From: Atherix ibis
Taxonomy: Eukaryota > Arthropoda > Insecta > Diptera > Athericidae
DNA length: 64,000 bases
Direction of reading: 5' to 3'
NCBI GenBank assembly: GCA_958298945.1
Contig: OY282605.1
Location: 33,706,811 to 33,770,810 of the forward strand
The first letter of the stretch is position 1. The number at the start of each line of letters is the position of its first letter. Below the pieces are notes generated by a model. It did not search any database. It saw nothing but the letters and a program-made list of their open reading frames with translations, and was not told the origin of the DNA. Positions 24,555-36,247 of the stretch are shown here, in pieces. Made by a program: the position numbers and the translations under genes.

Positions 24555-25675
24555 CAGAGCAGATGCTCTTGCCGACCGTTTAATACAAACTTTTAAGCCA
24601 CACAATAACATACATGGCAAAGCTCATGAACACGAAATAATCAAGGATTAAGTATCAATACCCACTCATACGAGTCTACTCTTCAAAAAAGTTACACCTT
24701 CCAAAGTTAAGGACCTTATTCAAGACCTAACAACTTCCGAAATATTAAAGCAATCGTTCCAACATTGGAAAACTTTGAAAATTCTCAAAAAAAATAATGA
24801 TCCATAAAGCCAAAAAATCAACTCATTTTCATTCCTCTTATAGATCCATAAGCCTACTTTCAACTCTTACCAAAATAGTGAAAATAGTTATTTCAAAACG
24901 GCTGTATCCCATCCTCGAAGACGAACATCTAATACCACATCACCAATTTCGGTTTGAAGTGAATACTTTACTATCCAGCAGTGTCATTGCGTTGTTGTTC
25001 AGCCATATTTTTAGGGTATTCTAGACTTCTCAGGTTGCTCAACCAAGTAGGGCATTCTGGGCTTCTCTGGAAGCTCCAGAGAATCCTTCCTACCCCATAC
25101 CTACTTATAATCAAATCCTACCTTTCGGAGAGATATTTTTAGGCGGTTGAGAATGTCGAATATTATGAGATATCACCTATTCGAGGAGTGGTTCCTCAAG
25201 GTAGCATCCTTGGTCCTTTATTATACAATATCAACAATCACCAAAACCCTATTATAGCACCCACTATTCTAGAATCCCATATTTAGTCACTTCAAAAATG
25301 GTTCAAAAACTGGATGGTGAAAGTGAACGAACAAAAATGTGTTAATATTACTTTTACTCTACGTCAAATGAACGGCAACATTATTCCACCAAAAGAAGAA
25401 GTACGTTATTTAGGACGTAAGTTTGCTAAACGATTATCAAAGAAAGCATCTATAAGACTTAAAAAAAACTAAATTTAACGGACGCGAGATCAAAGCTAAG
25501 AATTGACAGCAAATTTGTACTCTATAATATAGTCAATCTGGAGCCAATTTGGACGTACGGACTTGAACTTTGCGACTCAACGAAGCCTTCCAAATTCCTC
25601 CGTCCCTTTTATCCATGAACTGTCCATTACCCGTTAAAAAAAAGACAGGCAGAGAAACCGTCAATGTGTCCCTGT
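24555..25675 (+). mobile_element. Jockey-like LINE reverse transcriptase, degraded
   Basis: The plus strand carries ordered pieces of a non-LTR polyprotein. DRLIQTFKPHNN near 24.58 kb matches the pre-RT region. SSYRSISLLSTLTKI and KRLYPILEDEHLIPHHQFRF lie at 24.83-24.95 kb, and RGVVPQGSILGPLLYNI near 25.19-25.24 kb. LEPIWTYGLELCDSTKPS and a thumb-like region follow near 25.54 kb. The catalytic YADD box is deleted. The fragments are closely similar in motif wording to the LINE at 48.0-50.4 kb, so both probably belong to one family. Stops and frameshifts make it inactive. Endonuclease and 3' tail are not seen. Confidence 0.88.
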
Positions 25676-28359
25676 TAAAAGTTATAAAAATTTATAGTTT
25701 GAGATATAAATAAAAAAACAAAAATATTTTTATTCATAAAGTATTTTTGCAAGTAGAACTAATAATTTAAATATCAATTCTTATAAAATGTACACAATCT
25801 GTTCTGTAGTACAAATGGCCATCCTTCATTCTAAAAATTCCCAATACTAATTCCATTATTATTAGATTAAAGTGTATTAAATTTTGTTATAATTCACTCT
25901 GTTCTCGTTTTCATATACGCTTTGGGCATAAAGGAAATTTCTTGCCAATACACGATTTCGAATCAAACATCTTTTGTCCGATACACTTACGAGTAAAATG
26001 TCTGCTAAACCTTTGGTTTGCTTGTCTCTTCAAGGTATAAACTGATCCACTTCAGGGAGTCGATAAACACTACTAATGTCAATGGTAAACAGTACCATAA
26101 AGCCTTAAACTATTTTGACCGATGAAGATACATATTTAATGTGAAGATTATGTTTGGCGTTAATGTCTGGATGCAATCATATCATATATGCACATGCACG
26201 TACTTATTTGCAAATTCAAATACGAGTACTGCAAAGATAGTGTGGGCATGATGATTAGCTAAAATGTTCTAAGGCTTATAAACCAGATAGTATTCTGATG
26301 GTAAAATCATAATATAAGCACAAGAAGTGCAATAGATACTGTTAGTGATGTTTGTAGCTAGAATGGTTCTGGCCAATTAAGTTAATCGGTTCGGTTAGCC
26401 TTCCAATATAATATCAACTCCCAAATTTCAAAATCGATTGCAATGCCTTAGAGTTTGCATAATGACATAGGTTTCGTATTCATTCCCATACTCGCATCAC
26501 AAGAAATCAGATTCTGTCATTTGAACAATTTCTGCACTTCCAACCAAATCCGAATTAGAATTATTCCAGCTAGAAAGCCAATAATTAATAAGAATTATAA
26601 TATTAAAATTAATTACTATAAATAATTATAAAAATTAGATAAATAATTGAGAGAAAGAAAAAACTATACAAAAAATTTGTGTTTTATTACGGATTTATTT
26701 CAGGTATATTTTCGTGGATGGATCCGTTTTTTGTTAGTATTCAAATAGGAATTTTCCACTATTCCGATTAGACTGGATTTTTTTATTACTGCTATATTAT
26801 TTTTTTTTTGTTAAATAAAACCCATTACCTGTTTAGTTGGATACCATTCCTATCAAAGTATTGATAAAAATAGTAAAAAGGATAGAATTTAATCACGTTT
26901 ATTCGCTGTAATGCATTCACTCGATGATGATTTGCATTATTACATTTTTTTTCCACAGCCTCCCCCCACACCCCCGAAAAGATATTGATCCAGTTAACAT
27001 TAGTCTGGTTTTGTACAACAATTCTAACAGATCGACTTGCAACAAATTTATGCAATTTTACAGAACCGTACTAGTATTATTCGTATTGAAAATTTATCAC
27101 AACATATCGCATTATAGGGGAGCCAATATTTGAAATGGATTTATAAATTCAGTGTACTGTATCGTCAGATATTCTTGCTTGGATATGCATTCGGCCGTGT
27201 TATTATCATACAAGAGTATAGAAATTGTGATGCATCGAAGAATTTAAATGCACGCTATAAGCTCACTGGTCTAATTCAATGCGGGTGAATAAATATCGCA
27301 TTCACCAACAGGATAACTTGCGGGGGATGATGAGAATGTTCAAAGAATGATCTGGGGCCTTGGATATGTTGTGTGCTTTAATCTGGATTGAATACTGATT
27401 TAAGAAAACGTTCACTAATGGTTCTCAGATCAATATTTTGCACAATTGTTGAAAGTCATTCTGCCGCCTGTATTCTATACCCTACGAACATATTACAGGT
27501 GAAATGATTGAATATGCACTACTGGAATTTTTTTTAGCGCTTTCTAATCGAATAATATAAATTTAATATACAGAAATTTTCAATTTTCAATGATGAAGTT
27601 TTTATGCATTTTTTTAAATTATTTTTTATCTGCAATAATTTCAATTTAAATAATTTCTTCTTCCTTCATAACTGAAGTGATGAAATTAATATTTTGGGAG
27701 AAGGAATATTTTAAATGTGATTAATTTAGAAATGTTTTTGCTTTTTTTTTAGAAAATTAGGCCTTTTTTAATAGAAAGTCTTTACGCTTAAATTAAATGT
27801 TCGGTTTTTTTATCTTTAAAAAAATATTAAAATTCAATTATCAAAATTTTTGAGTGAAATCGCTGAAAGCAATTTGGCAACAATGCAAAATTGTGTAGTG
27901 GCATCACTGAAAACATTTTGGCAATAATGCAAGTTTTTTCTTCGTAAGTCCCCCTATAAGATGTCAAATATAAGTTTGATAAGTGAAGTGTGGTCTTCTA
28001 CTGGAATAATAGCGTGTCATCAAATTATGTGTTAAGCTTCGTGAATTAACCACGTGTTTGGATTATAGAAAGTAGCGAGTTTGACTTATAAATTAACATC
28101 ATATTTGGCTTATAAAAGTTGCGAGGAATATTCCTTACTAAGTTCTTAAAAGGCTCAACAAAAGGATACCTCATTAGATAGGAATTATGGGCACTTGGAT
28201 GCTCCACCATAACACACCTTCTATCAAAGCACCATATTCATTGACGAGTTTTTGTTAGGAAAAAATATTCCGGTGGTTCCTATAGCCCCATTTTTAACGG
28301 ATCAATACATTTTGCATATTTTATTCTCCAACATGCAGATAAGGTCTCACCTAGTATTT
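25676..28359. other. AT-rich intergenic DNA, nothing recognised
   Basis: No supported gene. Short frames near 26.8-27.1 kb are open on both strands and lack domains. Confidence 0.5.
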
Positions 28360-30445
28360 AATTAAAGAAACTGATAAATAAGGAGCCTGTTGTGTGTTAA
28401 AGAAAACTTTTTTTTCGGTCCAAAAAAGGTCTCAACTCACCAGTGTGGCCTAGTTTTAAATATAAGGTTAAGACTTATGTGATGCCTGTTTTGTCATAGA
28501 GTGGGTTTGGTTACTTTTGAAATTTTACAAAGACCATTTTCTAATTAGTTGAGGGACCTAGTAGCCTTAAAAAATCTCTTCTCACTAGTTTGACCTCCCA
28601 TGCGAAGCCTATTTTGTGTTGAAAAATTTTTTTGAGGTCTCAAAATTAGTTGGTTTTATTTTAATATTTTTAGCTGATTAGATTCTAATTAGATAGTTGA
28701 CCCAGGGGCCTAAAACAATATTCTCTTACTAGTTTGACCTAATTTCAAATAATAGATTAAGGCGCAGCCGGAACATATTTTGTGTTAAAATAAATTTCTG
28801 TGGTCTCAAAATTGGTTTGTTTACTTTTGTAGCTGAGTTCTTATTGGATGAATGGCTTAGGGGCCCAAATAAATCCCGAGCCATTAGTTCGATCTAATGT
28901 AAAAAAAGGTGAAGGCTCATGCGGAATCTATTTTAGGTCTAAAAAAATTTTGAGGTCCCAAAGTTGGTTAGTTTTCTTTTGTAGCTTTGAAGTGGCTGAG
29001 TTCTTACTGGATGAAAGACTTAGGGGCCCAAAAAAATCCCGAGCCATCAGTTCATTCTAATTTTTAAAACAGGGAAAGGCTCTTGCGGAACCTATTTTAG
29101 GTCTGAAAATTTTTCTGAGTTCCCAAAGTTGGTTAGTTTTCTTTTGTAGCTTTGAAGTGGCTAAGTTCTTATTGGATGAATGACTTAGGGGCCCAAAAAA
29201 ATCTCAACTTATCAGTTCGACCTAAGTTTCGAAGTAACCATATTCTAATTGAAAAAGTAACCCAGTAGCATAAAAAAATCTCGACTCACTAGTTTGGTCC
29301 AGTTTTAAATAAAAGGTAAGTACTCAAGCGGAACCTATTTCGTGCTCAAAATAATTTTTGGGGCCCAAAATTGGATTAATTTTCATGATATTATTAACTA
29401 ACTACAATATATTATAATAGTCTAAGTGATATGGTGGCCCAAAAAATATCCAAGAAAATTTTTTTGAGGTCCCAAAATTGTTTTTTTTATTGCTATTTTC
29501 AGCTGACCGTATTCTAATTAGATAAGTTAGCCAGCGGCCTAAAGAAATCTCGACTCACCCTGTTTCAAATAAAAGATGAAGGGGAATTTAGAGCCAAATT
29601 TAAAACAAAATTTTTGAGATCTCAAAGTTGATTTGTTACTTTTGATGTTTTATAATTGGATAAGTGACCCAGTGGCTCAAAGAAAATCTCTACGCACCAG
29701 TTTGGTCCTGTTTCAAATGAAGGATGAAGGCACATATAAAGCCTGTTAAGAATTCAAAAAAATCTTCGGGGTCTCAAAATTGGTTTTTTGTTGTTCATAT
29801 TTTTAGCTGACTGTATTCTAATTTGATAAATAACCCAGTGGCTCAAACAAAATCTCTACTCACCAGTTTTGAAAAATTTAAAATGAAAGATAAAACTACA
29901 TGTAAAGCTTTTTTGTGCTTAAAATTTTTTTCGGGGTCCCAAAATTGTTTTTTGCGGTTGATATTGGTTAGCTGACTATATTTTAATAGGCTAAGTGACC
30001 CAGTGGCTCAAAATAAATCAAATAATTTTTTTTTAAGGTCTCAAAGTTGGTTCGGTTTTTAAATATACAAGCAGATTTTATTATAATTTTATAAGTGACC
30101 CAGTAGCCCAAAAAATTTCTACTCACTGGTTTGAGGAATTTTGTTTTCAAAAAAATGTTTGGGGTCCCAAAATTGGTTTTTATCGGTATTTGTAGCTGAT
30201 TGTATTCTAATTGCATAAGTAACCTAGTGGCCCAAAAAATGCCTATTCACCATTTTGGCTCAGTTTCAAATAAAAGATAGAACCACATTCAAAGCCGGTT
30301 TAGGATTCAAAAAAATTTTCGCGGCTACCAAGTGGGTTTGTTTACTATTGAAATTTTTAACTCACTATTTTCTTAGTGGGTTTGTTAATATTTTTTCCCC
30401 ACTTATTTTTGTGTATATCCAAGATAAAAATAAATTCTAGAATGA
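28360..30445. repeat. Satellite-like tandem repeat, about 115-170-bp units
   Basis: About thirteen diverged copies of one unit stand in tandem. The order of motifs is kept: GGAACCTATTTTGTG, then TTTTTGAGGTCCCAAAATTGGTT, TTACTTTT or TTTCTTTTGTAGC, TATTCTAATTGGATAAGTGACCC, AGTGGCCCAAAAAAATCTC, CTCACCAGTTTGGTC, and AAATAAAAGGTTAAGG. The marker GAGGTCCC (or variants) occurs near 28.64, 28.80, 28.96, 29.11, 29.36, 29.47, 29.62, 29.76, 29.93, 30.04, 30.17 and 30.32 kb. Unit lengths vary through deletions. No frame is conserved. A single copy occurs at 15.5 kb. Confidence 0.88.
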
Positions 30446-33400
30446 ATCACATCTTGGTACTATCGATAACTTTCAAAGTTGTTTAACATAACTTTCAAAG
30501 TAGGAGCTGAAGGTGATTCCAGTTAAAGCTTTCCAATTATTAAAAAATGTAAGTCAGTCTCATTTCTTTCTTCCAATTATGACAGTCTCACTACTTTTCC
30601 GTCATATCTTATTTATTAATTTCTTTTATGATTATCTTACAGAAAAATCTATAAGTGAGCTTTATTATCAATTCTTAAAACGAAATCGACCTCACAAAAA
30701 CAAAAGAAAATATTTAAGAACATTTAAGAACATTTGCAATTCCATTGGGTACTATAAATGGTGCAAAACAAAATAAAACAAAAAAAACAACAATCGAATC
30801 GTATAAGATAGAAGTTGTTAAATTTATTGGAATTTATGTTGGTCGTAACTGAATTGCTGCGGTTGGAAAGTTACTACCAATTACATTTTGCGAAATCTCT
30901 AAGTGCTTGTAAAATTTAGTATTTCCAAGAAGATTAGCACCTTGTTGATTCCTTTTAGTGAATACGTAAAACAATTGATTCTCGTATCAGCGCACATAAA
31001 ACTTGTCGATATAGAAAAATGTATTTCCTATCAGATACTCGTACAACTTACTTCTATCTTATCCTGCGATGAATAAGGCGATAATCTCCGAATAAAAATT
31101 TATTGTTTAATTAAGATTACAATTTTCAGTGTTTAATTATAAAAAATCATTACTACTGTTTCGATTGGAAATTTTTTGTGAAAGAATATTAAAATCTTTG
31201 GAACACTCTTAGTTCTTTTCGCAATGATAGTTTGAATTCGGGAAATGAATGTTCTGCCGAGTAAATTTATGAGCAACGGATGGCATCCAATCTATCCAAT
31301 TTCAAAAAGAAAATAGGTAAAGATAAAAAGGAGAATATAAAAATCCACTATGCACAGGTATATGCAATTTCCATGCGTTTTAGAAAAGAGCTGCAATATT
31401 TCAACGACACTACTAAGCGGCATAGATGTGTGTGATGGTAATTCTTGTGCAGAAGAGACAATAGTTCAGAAGGAATAGTGTATTCTGAAGGCTCATAAAT
31501 TTACTGGAAGGAACGAGTCGAACAATGAATTCGGATAAACCATCGAACCGTTAACGTTGCGATAAAATTGCGGTGGCAATAATACCTTTCGGATGATTTT
31601 CCTCATTCCAAAAGTGATCATATATAGAATTTTGCCCTAAAAATCATACTAACAACTACCATCCCCTCTCCTCTCCTAAAGTGTAAACCTCGAATTTTAT
31701 CTTTGGAGGCTATTGGCCTCCATTTGTATACTATCAAAAATAACTATGGTTTTATATTGTCGATTCTATTCGATTCTGGTTTGATTCTTTTATGGTGTAA
31801 GAGCCTAATTAAATCAGTGTAGCGGAAACAGTAATATTGTCATATTATTTTCTATTGGATATATTACTCCCAAATATTGTATTTAATGAATCATAAAAAA
31901 CAGTATCTATTCTTCTGAATTGCATTTCGATGAAAAGGAAAAATATATCCTTATACTACACCACCCGCAAAAAAATTGAAAAAAAAAATTATTTATGAAG
32001 GACTACCATGAACAATAATCAGTTGCCAAAATTGTCTATGCCATTATTTCAATAGGATGGAATTTTGTCTAGTTTTCCCAATGCACATCCTACCATATAC
32101 CTAAATACCAAAAAAAGGATGTAGTTACTCTCAGAAACAAAATAAAAAAAATTATATATATTTAGCGGAAAGGAATAAGGGAGAGGGGAGGGTATTGAAA
32201 ATAATTTGCTTTTACCATAATATTTCAATACAAACAAAACACGTGCTGCATACTGCAAACTTTGTAACAATTGCCAAAGTTTGTAAATTACCTTTTTATG
32301 CAATCCGATAACAACACATGGTTTGGTATAAAATTTTGCAAAATCTGACTATCATTATTATCGTTATTATATTTTCAATCCATTATCCTGAATGAAATAC
32401 TATTAAGAATATTTATGAGATTTTCTTTTGCATAAATGCACAATACTATAATCACTATAAAGTTAAATATATTTTGAAGATAATTTTTTGATGACGTTTG
32501 TCATTAATTTTTATTCACATTTACGGTCGTAAATATTTAAGCTTATATGAACTGTTTTTTTAGTTAATTAATAAATAAATTTTAATAAAATAATTAAATA
32601 AATAATAAAGTATGATCAAATAATAATAATATAAATTTATTTTTTTACCAAGAGGTATGACTTAATGAAAATTATTTTTCTTATAAATTTAACTGCAGGA
32701 TTATTGATTTTGTATTTCGGTAATATTTAGAATTTTTTAGTTTGACAGCTGTCAAATATAAATAAGAATTTTTTAGTTTAAGATTTGACATTTGATAATA
32801 AAGATCAATAAAATATCAAAATATGCCAAAAAAGAGGTAAAAACTTTCATTCTAATAACGGAATAGTACTCTGGAAATTCTTAAGTAACGTTCATAAAGA
32901 CATTAGATCTATAAAAAGTTATTTGATAGTGCGTATTTGGGTCTAAAAATATATTTTTATTATAAATGTTGGCTTTATTGCGTGAAAAGTTCTCATGACA
33001 CATAATTTAAAGATTTTTTGATGTCAATTGGCCTGCAAGCTCGTTAGACTTTTTATCATATTTATACAGACAATTTAAGAGTAATTAAAAAGCAACATCT
33101 ATCAAGTAATGATCTAATGACAGCTCCAAATATATGAAAAAATCATAAAGAATTACTTCAGAAAGATCGTGTTCTGCAGTACGTGTCGTGGCAGCCATTT
33201 GTATGCTGTTCTATTTTCTGCAAAACTACAAGGTTTTTGTAAAATAATTAAATAGGATTTTTTCAAAAGTAAAACTAAATAGCTTTTCAAAGCATAAATT
33301 TGATAAATGTTTATATACTCGTATCGGAAACAATAATGAGTTGGGCCAGAAACCTAATCAAATTGATATTACTGAAAAAAAATTTGGCAACATCGCCGAC

Positions 33401-34289
33401 ATTTCCTTGACAGAGCTTTTCTTTTAGATATTTTTTCAATCTAAAGATTACTGCTTGACCCAATAAAGCGTGTTAAGTGAACACAAAAATGAAAAAAATT
33501 AATGCAAAAATAAAAACTATAGAAAAAAGTCAATATCATTATTTTACGGCCATACCTCGTTTATTAAAAAAGTTTTGAGACCTAAAATCACTATTACCAA
33601 AATGAAGGCTTGTAGTGAGAAAAATAGCGCAATCATCTCTACGGCAAATCCATCATGTCGCCACGTCTGCAGGAAACGTAAATACAACACGAACAATCCA
33701 TCATTAAGCCCCGTCTCCCTCCACTCCATAGATTCCAGAAAAGTTTTGGATATTACCAAGAAAAACCTGGGGACGGTTAAGGGTTCGGTCTGTAGTAAGT
33801 GTCAGGCTAGACAGGGTGAGGCTATTACAGTAACTAATACCCTCATGGACAGAACGTTAATCTACTCCCTCACTTTATATGGCAGAATCGCAATAGCATA
33901 GTTAAAGTGAGTTAAAGCATCTGCTAATCGTTGCAACTCCTTGGATTTCCCAAGTAGACTCAATTCTAATCGAAAATGGTTGAAAACACATCACTCTGTA
34001 TATTCATAGAGCCTAAATCAGAATTATTTACAATAGTATTTTCTTTTTTAATGATCCCCTCCATAATTTAGTCAAAACTATTAAAACTCCCCCCCAACTT
34101 GCAAATAAATATATCCTCTTTATCGTTAATAATTTCAACATTAGAGGCAGATCCTTACATTCTCCCTCTCTACTTCAGAAACTTTCGTTTCACATCCCTC
34201 TTCCCCTCTAATTTTCATGTATACGGTGACCGTTCTTAACAGAACTTCTTTTCTAGTTATTGAGGTCGATTTAACCCAAATACGTAATC
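30446..34289. other. Intergenic DNA, nothing secure
   Basis: No supported gene. The patch at 33.54-33.90 kb is less AT-rich and open in a plus-strand frame of 108 codons and a minus-strand frame of 71 codons. Neither translation is recognised. It could be an older part of the LINE that is recognisable from 34.29 kb, but I cannot show that. Confidence 0.45.
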
Positions 34290-34805
34290 TATATTTTAGA
34301 GTCTTTCCGTATAGGGCAACTCCACACTATGTGAAGCTATAAAGGCGGCTATTGATCACCATCTTTACTGACAGCCAAGCTATTAGCGGTTCATTAGAGA
34401 TCCTATTCTCAATGAGATTCGATATAGCCTACTTAACAATAGGAGTGCCGAGCTGCTTTGGGTGCGGGATCATGTGAGAATTATAGAAAATGATCAGTTG
34501 GCGGAAGACACTTTGGCGTCCTGTGCTCATAGCTATCCCCAATATGCCTCGCCTATTAACAGAATAGCAAACAACATCCTCAGTCATATGTAGAAACACA
34601 GATTGGAGTAGCAGTGAATGCTTTTTAGCATCTAATTGGCGAACTAACATCTAATTCTGGGCACGAAAACTTCCCGGAATTCGGATTGGGCATACTGCTC
34701 TCAATCATATTTTTGTTTTTGGAAATCACACTCGGCCTATCTGGCAATCCTGTGGCGTTCTACTGACTATTCCATACATTTTGAGCGAAGTGCGCTCGTG
34801 ACGAC
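34290..34805 (+). mobile_element. LINE RNase H domain fragment (I/Jockey-like)
   Basis: The plus strand contains IFTDSQAISGSLEIL at 34.36-34.40 kb, the conserved (I/L)xTDSQAAL motif of RNase H domains. ELLWVRDHVRIIENDQLAED at 34.45-34.51 kb matches the WVPGHxGIxGNExADxLA motif. IRIGHTALNHIFVF near 34.68-34.72 kb with a Cys-containing tail (SCGVLLTIPYILSEC) matches the region after RNase H in I-type and related LINEs. Frameshifts separate the blocks. The upstream reverse transcriptase is not recognised. Confidence 0.8.
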
Positions 34806-34829
34806 TACAGTGTGTACTATAGTGAAAAC

Positions 34830-34910
34830 TGATGATGCAGTCATTTTCTGGTACTGGTGTCGCCAGTTAAAGATCGGCGACACCAGTACCAGAAAATGAC
34901 TGCATCATCA
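34830..34910. repeat. Perfect 35-bp hairpin with an 11-base loop
   Basis: The arm 34,830-34,864 (TGATGATGCAGTC to GTGTCGCC) is repeated without mismatch in reverse complement at 34,876-34,910. Only 11 bases (34,865-34,875) lie between. The hairpin abuts the AACAAGC array directly and follows the LINE fragment. Perfect arms suggest a recent origin. Confidence 0.97.
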
Positions 34911-36247
34911 AGAAACAAGACAAGCAACAAAAAACAAGGCACAAGCAACAAATAACAAGCAACAGGCAACAAGTAACAACCAACAAGAAACAAACAATAA
35001 ACAACAAGCAACAAGCAACAAGAAACAAACAATAAACAACAAAGAACAAGCACCAAGCAACAAGCAATAAGCAACAAGCAACAGACAACAGGCAACAGGC
35101 AACAAGTAACTAGCACCAGGCAACAAGAAACAAGCAACAAGCAAAAAAAACAAGGAACAAGCAACTAGTAACAAGCAACAGGCAACAAGTAACAACCAAC
35201 AAGAAACAAACAATAAACAACAAAGAACAAGCACCAAGCAACAAGCAATAAGCAACAAGCAACAAGATACAGGCAACAAGTAACAACCAGTAACCAACAA
35301 GAAACAAGCAACAGGCAACAAGTAACAAACAACAACCAACAACCAACAAGCAACAAGCAACAAGAAACAAGCAACAAACAACAAGGAACAAGCAACAAGT
35401 AACAATCAACAGGCAACAGGTAACAACCAACAAGAAACAAACAACAAGGAACAAGCAACAAGCAACAAGAAACAAACAATAAACAACAAAGAACAAGCAA
35501 CAAGTAATAAGCAACAAGCAAGAAGCTACAGGCAACAAGCAACAACCAGAAACCAACAAGAAACAAGCAAAAGGCAACAAGTAACAAACAACAACCAACA
35601 AGCAACAAGCAACAATCAACAAGTAACAAGCAACAGGGAATAAACAACAAGCAACAAACAACAAGCAACAAGCAACAAGAAACAAACAATAAACAACAAA
35701 GAACAAGCACCAAGCAACAAGCAATAAGCAACAAGCAACAAGATACAGGCAACAAGTAACAACCAGCAACCAACAAGAAACAAGCAACAGGCAACAAGTA
35801 ACAAACAACAACCAACAACCAACAAGCAACAAGCAACAAGAAACAAGCAACAAACAACAAGGAACAAGCAATAAGTAACAATCAACAGGCAACAGGTAAC
35901 AACCAACAAGAAACAAACAACAAGGAACAAGCAACAAGAAACAAGAAACAAACAATAAACAACAAAGAACAAGCAACAAGTAATAAGCAACAAGCAAGAA
36001 GCTACAGGCAACAAGCAACAACCAGAAACCAACAAGAAACAAGCAAAAGGCAACAAGTAACAAACAACAACCAACAACCAACAAGCAACAAGCAACAATC
36101 AACAAGTAACAAGCAACAGGGAATAAACAACAAGCAACAAACAACAAGCAACAAGCAACAAGAAACAAACAATAAACAACAAAGAACAAGCACCAAGCAA
36201 TAAGCAACGAGTAACAAGCAACAAGCAACAAGCAACAAGCAACAACA
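34911..36247. repeat. AACAAGC-type array with a higher-order period near 480 bp
   Basis: The basic motif is a 7-bp unit AACAAGC with many variants (AACAAGT, AACAGGC, AACAACC, AATAAGC, CACCAAGC). Longer blocks recur: CAATAAACAACAAAGAACAA occurs at 35,211, 35,687 and 36,170, and the block with AGCAAGAAGCTACAGGCAAC at about 35,515 and 35,990. The super-unit is therefore 475-483 bp long, in about two and a half copies. The minus strand lacks stops in several frames and yields Leu/Cys/Val repeats (LLVACCLLLV), which I consider non-genic. Confidence 0.95.

Noticed and set aside
34841..36238. Minus-strand frames of up to 373 codons, rich in Leu, Cys and Val, resembling membrane proteins
   Set aside because: They are translations of the AACAAGC array and are open in all three minus-strand frames. 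There is no start context, and only the repeat explains the hydrophobicity.
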